Shown piece by piece: positions 31,232-35,887 of a stretch of 35,887 nt of DNA. The notes under the pieces were generated by a model. It ran no database searches, was not told the origin of the DNA, and was given only the letters and a program-made list of their open reading frames with translations. The DNA is from Burkholderiales bacterium (GTDB taxonomy: Bacteria > Pseudomonadota > Gammaproteobacteria > Burkholderiales > Burkholderiaceae_C): the NCBI GenBank assembly GCA_022758925.1, contig JAEMQF010000105.1, positions 1 through 35,887 on the forward strand. The letters run 5' to 3'. The stretch's first letter is position 1, and every line of letters starts with the position of its first letter. A program made the translations under genes and the position numbers.

Positions 31232-31933
31232 TTGATTCCCGCCAAAGAACTAACTGCCGCTGTCGACGCCGCCATCACTTCGCGCCGGTCGGTTCGTGCC
31301 TTCCTTCCCAAGGCTGTGGAACGCGCGATGATCGAAGAAATTCTCGGGGTCGCTTCGCGTGCGCCGTCAGGCACGAACACGCAGCCCTGGCGGGTCTACC
31401 TGTTGACGGGTGGAGCCAAAACGGCGCTCTCGCAAAAAATTGTCGCTGCCTTCGACGATCCGGCGCAACGGCCCCTGCATACCGAGGAGTACGCCTACTA
31501 CCCCACGCAGTGGATGTCTCCATACATCGAACGCCGGCGCAAGGTCGGCTGGGACTTGTACGGGCTGCTGGGAATCGGTAAGGACGACAAGCGCCGCATG
31601 CATGCCCAGCACGCCCGCAACTACCATTTCTTCGGCGCCCCGGTGGGCCTGATTTTCACGATCGACCGAAGCATGCGCCAGGGCAGTTGGCTCGACTACG
31701 GAATGTTTCTGCAGAGCATCATGGTCAGCGCCCGTGGTCACGGCCTGGACAGTTGTCCGCAAGCCGCATTTACGCAGTTCCATCGAATCATCACCGAGCA
31801 CCTGGGCCTGGCAGCCAACGAACAAGTGGTGTGCGGTATGTCGATGGGTTATGCAGACCTCGAGGCCGTCGAGAATCGCCTTCTCACCGAGCGTGCCCCG
31901 ATCGCCAGTTTCGCCAGGTTCGTCGAATCCTGA
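31232..31933 (+). CDS. Nitroreductase family protein
   Basis: An FMN-dependent nitroreductase-fold enzyme, 233 residues from the TTG start. Motifs: 'ITSRRSVRAFLPKAV' (the R-R-S-x-R FMN-phosphate site), 'ASRAPSGTNTQPWRVYLL' (A-P-S-x-x-N-x-Q-P-W), 'GLDSCPQAAFTQF' and the C-terminal 'VVCGMSMGYAD'. Family members reduce nitro groups, quinones or enones with NAD(P)H; the true substrate is unknown. There is no ATG near the domain start. The TTG at 31232 has AAGGA five bases ahead and gives a normal N-terminus, whereas the frame extending to 30992 would cover the phasin promoter and operator. Start is therefore less certain than identity. Confidence 0.87.
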   Translation: MIPAKELTAAVDAAITSRRSVRAFLPKAVERAMIEEILGVASRAPSGTNTQPWRVYLLTGGAKTALSQKIVAAFDDPAQRPLHTEEYAYYPTQWMSPYIERRRKVGWDLYGLLGIGKDDKRRMHAQHARNYHFFGAPVGLIFTIDRSMRQGSWLDYGMFLQSIMVSARGHGLDSCPQAAFTQFHRIITEHLGLAANEQVVCGMSMGYADLEAVENRLLTERAPIASFARFVES

Positions 31934-31989
31934 CTCACGCATCGCCGGGTCCTTAGAATCGCGCTCCAAATCGAACAAGGCGCAACAAC

Positions 31990-33351
31990 ATGATTAAGTT
32001 TCCGCGCGTCGCGCGTGGCGCGGCAGTGAGTGTCTTTGCGCTCGGGTTGTTGTCCATGACTCCCGCTTGGGGCGCACAAGCCGTTCCGTTCGGCGGGTTC
32101 ACGGTCGGATCGATACCGGTCGAGTTCCTGCTGTTTGCTTGCGTCCTTGCGGGTGTGGCAATGTTTCACCAGTGGACGCTGCCAGTGGCACTGACTGGTG
32201 CGGTCGTGATCGCCGCCTACAAGATCTTCGCGTCTCCGTTCAAGGCTGGCATCGGCCTGCCGGGATTTTTGAGCCACCTGACGCATGAATGGGTGATCCT
32301 GGTCAACCTGCTTCTGCTCTTGATGGGCTTCGCACTGCTGGCGAAACATTTTGAGGAAAGCCAGGTCCCCGCGGTATTGCCGCGCTACCTGCCCGACGAC
32401 TGGAAGGGCGGATTTGTCCTGCTTCTGCTGGTGTTTGTGCTCTCAAGCTTTCTCGACAACATCGCCGCGGCAATGATCGGCGGGGCCATCGCCCACACTG
32501 TGTTTCGCGGCAAGGTGCATATCGGCTACCTCGCGGCGATCGTCGCCGCATCGAACGCCGGCGGCGCCGGTAGCGTGGTCGGCGACACGACGACCACGAT
32601 GATGTGGATCGCCGGCATCTCGCCGCTTGAGGTGCTTGAGGCTTACATCGCAGCAACGGTGGCCTTGGTGGTGTGCGGCATTCCGGCCGCGCTGAAGCAA
32701 CAGGCTTTTTCGCCAATTCAACGCGACGCCACTGCGGGGGCGCGTATCGATTGGCCGCGTGTGGCCGTGGTCGCCTTCATCCTGATCGCCGCAGTGTTCG
32801 TGAACGTACTGGTCAATACGCGCTTCAATCACGTGTCCGACGCGTTCCCGTTCCTCGGCGCCGCCGTCTGGGCCGCGTTGCTGTTGTCGACCGGCCTGCG
32901 CAAGCCTGATTGGTCGCTCCTGCCGGGGGCCTTCAAGGGTTCGGTGTTCCTGCTGTCGCTGGTGTTGTGCGCGTCAATGATGCCGGTGGAACATCTGCCA
33001 GCGGCGTCCTGGCAAACGGCGCTGGGTTTGGGCGTTCTGTCGGCTGTCTTCGACAACATTCCCTTGACGGCGCTGGCGATCAATCAGGGTGGCTACGACT
33101 GGGGCTTTCTGGCCTACGCGGTGGGGTTCGGCGGGTCGATGATCTGGTTCGGCTCCTCCGCTGGCGTGGCGCTGGCCAATATGTACCCGCAGGCTCGGTC
33201 CGTTGGGCAGTGGTTGCGCCATGGCTGGTTTGTCGCTGTCGGGTACGTGGCCGGATTTTTCGTGATGCTGGCGCTGATCGGGTTCCACCCCGGCAGCACG
33301 CCACGGGCGGGCTCCGTTTCGGCAGGCCCCGCAGTCACAGTCGGAAAGTGA
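31990..33351 (+). CDS. NhaD/citrate-type ion transporter family membrane protein
   Basis: A 453-residue protein with about a dozen hydrophobic helices. It begins with what looks like a cleavable signal peptide ('ALGLLSMTPAWGAQA', residues ~17-31), uncommon for inner-membrane transporters. The two inverted repeats of the ion-transporter superfamily are marked by 'FLDNIAAAMIGGAIA' and 'VFDNIPLTALAINQGG' (D-N-I motifs), together with 'GGAGSVVGDTTTTMMW' and 'GFGGSMIWFGSSAGVAL'. These fit Na+/H+ antiporters of the NhaD type or citrate-transporter-like proteins. The transported ion cannot be fixed from sequence. ATG 31990 follows AAGG. It stops 10 bases before the GhrB-like gene, an operon pair. 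Confidence 0.86.
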   Translation: MIKFPRVARGAAVSVFALGLLSMTPAWGAQAVPFGGFTVGSIPVEFLLFACVLAGVAMFHQWTLPVALTGAVVIAAYKIFASPFKAGIGLPGFLSHLTHEWVILVNLLLLLMGFALLAKHFEESQVPAVLPRYLPDDWKGGFVLLLLVFVLSSFLDNIAAAMIGGAIAHTVFRGKVHIGYLAAIVAASNAGGAGSVVGDTTTTMMWIAGISPLEVLEAYIAATVALVVCGIPAALKQQAFSPIQRDATAGARIDWPRVAVVAFILIAAVFVNVLVNTRFNHVSDAFPFLGAAVWAALLLSTGLRKPDWSLLPGAFKGSVFLLSLVLCASMMPVEHLPAASWQTALGLGVLSAVFDNIPLTALAINQGGYDWGFLAYAVGFGGSMIWFGSSAGVALANMYPQARSVGQWLRHGWFVAVGYVAGFFVMLALIGFHPGSTPRAGSVSAGPAVTVGK

Positions 33352-33361
33352 GGCGACGAGG

Positions 33362-34357
33362 ATGCGCCCGAAGGTTCTGGTCGCGCGCGCTGTATTCGCC
33401 GACGCGGTGGAACGACTGCGTGAGCACTTCGAGGTTGAATCAAATGACGCCGACGAGATATGGCACCAAGCCGAATTGATTCGCCGCCTGCAGGGGAAGG
33501 CGGGATTGTTCATCACCGGGACACAACTGATTGACGCTGATCTGCTTGCGTCCTGTCCGCTGTTGCGCGCGATCTGCAGCATGGCAGTGGGCTATAACAA
33601 CGTGGACCTGCCCGCATGCACGGCGCGCGGCGTGCTCGTCAGCAATGCGCCAGACGTGCTGACCGAAACCACCGCCGATTTCGGTTTTGCGCTGATGATG
33701 GCCACTGCCCGCAGGATCAGCGAGGGCGAACGTTTCCTGCGCAGCGGGCGATGGGTGAAATGGAGCTACGACCTGTTCGCCGGCGCCGACATACATGGTG
33801 CGACGCTGGGCGTGTTCGGCATGGGCCGAATCGGCCAGGCGATCGCGCGGCGCGGCGCACTCGGGTTTGGTATGCGGGTGCTGTATCACAACCGCTCGCG
33901 TCTCAGCCCGGACATCGAGTCCACACTCGGTGCGACCCATGTGACGAAGCAGCAACTGCTTCGCGACAGTGATCACTTGGTGATCGTCGTTCCGTACAGT
34001 CCGGCTTCGCACCATGCAATCGGCGCGCCCGAATTGGCACTGATGAAACCGACGGCAACCTTGACGAATATCGCCCGCGGCGGTGTCGTCGACGACGCGG
34101 CGCTGGCGCAGGCCCTTCGCGACAAGCGAATTGCAGCGGCGGGTCTCGATGTATTCGAGGGCGAGCCGGCGGTTCATCCGGGTTTGCTGGAAGTTCCAAA
34201 CGTCGTGCTGACCCCGCATATTGCGAGCGCGAGCATTCCGACGCGGCGCGCGATGGCGCACCTCGCGGTAGACAACTTGATCGCCGCGCTGGGTGCTGGC
34301 CCAAGCGCGGGCCGGCCGCCCACAGCATTGAACCCCGAAGTGCTCGCGCAGCGCTGA
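33362..34357 (+). CDS. D-2-hydroxyacid dehydrogenase (glyoxylate/hydroxypyruvate reductase B-like)
   Basis: A 331-residue D-isomer-specific dehydrogenase, most like GhrB/glycerate dehydrogenase, which reduce glyoxylate or hydroxypyruvate with NAD(P)H. The family marks are complete: 'AVGYNNVDLPACTARGVLVSNAP', written in two blocks, the dinucleotide motif 'LGVFGMGRIGQAIARRG' (~148-164), the catalytic Arg in 'NIARGGVVDD', the Glu in 'FEGEPAVHP' and the His in 'LTPHIASAS'. After the glycine motif the strand ends 'LYHNRSR', where the Arg suggests NADP(H). Unlike the related gene at 702-1679, nothing is missing here. It follows the transporter by 10 bases, so uptake and metabolism of a 2-oxo or hydroxy acid may be linked. 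Confidence 0.92.
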   Translation: MRPKVLVARAVFADAVERLREHFEVESNDADEIWHQAELIRRLQGKAGLFITGTQLIDADLLASCPLLRAICSMAVGYNNVDLPACTARGVLVSNAPDVLTETTADFGFALMMATARRISEGERFLRSGRWVKWSYDLFAGADIHGATLGVFGMGRIGQAIARRGALGFGMRVLYHNRSRLSPDIESTLGATHVTKQQLLRDSDHLVIVVPYSPASHHAIGAPELALMKPTATLTNIARGGVVDDAALAQALRDKRIAAAGLDVFEGEPAVHPGLLEVPNVVLTPHIASASIPTRRAMAHLAVDNLIAALGAGPSAGRPPTALNPEVLAQR

Positions 34358-34362
34358 GCAGA

Positions 34363-34554
34363 TCAGGGCGCTGGTCGAGCCTCGATGAATCGGGCACGAA
34401 GCCAGTCATCGAGCAGCCGCTTTTCGTGAACGAGCGGTTCCGACGCGGAGACGCCGGCGATGTGATCCAGGCAGTCCAGGTCGGTGAGCGTGTCGCTGGC
34501 GCCGCGCAGCGTCTGGCCATTCGCCGACACAGATACGACTGCAACAAGCTTCAT
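34363..34554 (-). CDS. Small hypothetical protein, 63 residues
   Basis: A short protein beginning 'MKLVAVVSVSANGQTLRGA' and ending 'LDDWLRARFIEARPAP'. It is supported by a strong ribosome-binding site (GGAGG six bases before the ATG at 34554) and good codon use. The first half is beta-like, the second helical and charged; there are no Cys pairs or membrane segment. I do not recognise a family. It converges with the GhrB-like gene (5 bases between stops) and is 136 bases downstream of the GGDEF-EAL gene on the same strand, so it could be cotranscribed with that gene. Confidence 0.65.
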   Translation of the reverse strand: MKLVAVVSVSANGQTLRGASDTLTDLDCLDHIAGVSASEPLVHEKRLLDDWLRARFIEARPAP

Positions 34555-34690
34555 GGAAACCTCCATGCACGAGCGGCAGCGTGTGGTGCTGATGCCATCG
34601 GTTGAACTCCACAGCGTGGCCATTTGGACATGGAGCACTGCTTTGGTTTCGCGGCCTCGGACTTCAAGCTTGCCTACGCACCGCCGCGAA

Positions 34691-35887
34691 TCAATCGGCA
34701 AGCGCCGTTTGGTCAGGCAGATCGAGGCGGATGAGCTCGACGACCGGTGGGTCGTCTGCCGGCAAACCGTCATGCATGCCGAGCACCTTTGCACCGCGGT
34801 ACTTGCCCAGCCACGCAACCAACTCTTCCGAGGAAAGCGGGCGGCTGAGCAAGTAGCCCTGGATCTCGTCGCAACCGAGCGCACGCAGATAGTCGGCCTG
34901 GTGCAACGTCTCCACGCCCTCGGCGACGACCTTGAGGTGCAGGCTGCGCCCGAGTGCAATAACGGCCGTGGCGATGGCTGTGTCTTCGTTGTCGCTGGTG
35001 ACCTCTCGAACGAATGAACGGTCGATCTTGAGCGTGTCGATGTTGAAACGCTTCAGATAGCTCAGCGATGAATGGCCGGTTCCGAAGTCGTCGATCGCGA
35101 CGCGCACACCGAGTCTGGCAATGTTGGCCAGCATCGCTCGGCTCGTGTCGTTGTCTTCCATCAACTGGCTTTCCGTGAGCTCGAGCTCAAACCGCTGCGG
35201 CGCAATGCGCGCCTGCGCCAGGGTTTCCGCGATCAACTGAAACAGATGCTGATGCCGGAACTGGCGTGCCGAAAGATTGACCGCCAGCGTGAGTGGCGGG
35301 AAGCCCATCTTGTCCCAGGCTGCAAGGTCGGCGCAGGCGGTGCGGATCACCCATGCGCCCACGGGCAGGATCAGCCCGGTCTCCTCCAGGATTGAAATGA
35401 ACTGATCAGGCGGCACCACGCCCACGCCCGGGCGATTCCAGCGGATCAGCGCCTCGACTCCACTGATCTTGCCGGTGCGCAGGTCGGCCTTGGGCTGGTA
35501 GAGCAAGTTGAATTCATTGCGGTCAAGTGCGTGGCGCAGGCAGGTTTCAAGCGACAGGCGTGCCTCGACCTCGGTCTTCATATCAGCGCTGTAGAAGCTG
35601 AAGGTATTGCGTCCCAGCATCTTGGATCGATACATCGCCATGTCGGTATGCCGGATCAACCCGTCCAGATCGGTATTGTCGGGCGGGTACAGCGAGATGC
35701 CGATGCTCGCAGAAATGACGATCTCTTCGCCCTCCACCACAAAGGGCTCGAGCAGCACTTCGCAGATTCTGCGCGCGAGTGCCGCAGCGTCGTCGGCTCC
35801 TTCGATGCCCTCGATCACGATCGTGAACTCGTCTCCGCCCAGGCGCGCGATTGTGACCATGTCTTGCACCGCGTTGCGCGCCACCGA
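34691..35887 (-). CDS. GGDEF-EAL cyclic-di-GMP protein, C-terminal part (5' end outside window)
   Basis: The last ~398 residues of a signalling protein that controls cyclic di-GMP. The end of a GGDEF domain is visible with an intact 'RLGGDEFTIVIEG' signature, then 'SIGISLYPPDN' and 'DMAMYRSKMLGRNTF'. It is followed by a complete EAL domain: 'GVEALIRWNRPG' (E-A-L), 'VNLSARQFRH', 'ELELTESQLM', 'AIDDFGTGHSSLSYLKRF', 'LKIDRSFV', 'VVAEGVET' and 'IQGYLLSRPL'. Metal and catalytic residues are all kept, so phosphodiesterase activity is expected; whether the GGDEF half is active too cannot be judged without its N-terminal part. Sensor domains lie beyond the window edge. The C-terminal ~35 residues are a tail of no known motif. 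Confidence 0.95.
   Translation of the reverse strand, partial: SVARNAVQDMVTIARLGGDEFTIVIEGIEGADDAAALARRICEVLLEPFVVEGEEIVISASIGISLYPPDNTDLDGLIRHTDMAMYRSKMLGRNTFSFYSADMKTEVEARLSLETCLRHALDRNEFNLLYQPKADLRTGKISGVEALIRWNRPGVGVVPPDQFISILEETGLILPVGAWVIRTACADLAAWDKMGFPPLTLAVNLSARQFRHQHLFQLIAETLAQARIAPQRFELELTESQLMEDNDTSRAMLANIARLGVRVAIDDFGTGHSSLSYLKRFNIDTLKIDRSFVREVTSDNEDTAIATAVIALGRSLHLKVVAEGVETLHQADYLRALGCDEIQGYLLSRPLSSEELVAWLGKYRGAKVLGMHDGLPADDPPVVELIRLDLPDQTALAD

Overview
The window is a compact, high-GC chromosomal segment with short intergenic gaps. It looks like a betaproteobacterium, most likely Burkholderiales. Evidence is the gmk-rpoZ-spoT block with a convergent greB, a PHB-type phasin, an SOS-controlled imuA-imuB pair, a DUF3501/Fe-S/rubrerythrin cluster and a stand-alone reductase of the AscD/DdhD type. 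I see no insertion sequence, prophage, CRISPR array or compositional island. Four tRNA-type or structured RNA signals are clear: tRNA-Leu(CAA), tRNA-Ala(CGC), tRNA-Asn(GTT) and a TPP riboswitch.

Layout. 1-8 kb: 3' end of valS, a degenerate 2-hydroxyacid dehydrogenase-like gene overlapping it tail to tail, galU, tusA-like, cysM, tRNA-Leu, a rhomboid protease, an HtrA-like PDZ protein that has lost two catalytic residues, a YeeZ-like epimerase and a ferredoxin-domain reductase. 8-11 kb: imuA-imuB behind a perfect LexA box, without dnaE2. 11-15 kb: a minus-strand operon rubrerythrin, CCG-domain Fe-S protein, DUF3501, then an alpha/beta hydrolase. 14.7-18.2 kb: tRNA-Ala, gmk, rpoZ, bifunctional (p)ppGpp synthase/hydrolase. 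18.2-24.8 kb: a minus-strand run of a 1167-residue fused flavin/Fe-S oxidoreductase, modA, modB, modC and greB. 24.9-27.3 kb: tRNA-Asn with terminator, and a TonB-dependent receptor under a TPP riboswitch. 27.4-29.2 kb: ferredoxin fdxA and its NADP reductase, plus a possible hypothetical gene. 29.2-35.9 kb: patatin lipoprotein, phasin with promoter and probable PhaR operator, nitroreductase, NhaD/citrate-type transporter, GhrB-like dehydrogenase, a 63-residue small protein and a truncated GGDEF-EAL protein.

How the genes work together. Several units deal with low-potential electron flow: FdxA with ferredoxin-NADP reductase, the fused GltD/PyrK-like oxidoreductase, the AscD-like reductase, and the rubrerythrin/Fe-S/DUF3501 operon. 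Stress and growth control are represented by SpoT, GreB, ImuAB and the c-di-GMP enzyme. The best candidates for undescribed biology are the rubrerythrin/CCG/DUF3501 operon, the single-chain Nfn-like oxidoreductase, the TPP-controlled outer-membrane receptor, and two genes whose active sites have been lost or rearranged. All assignments are from reading sequence motifs; no database search was run.
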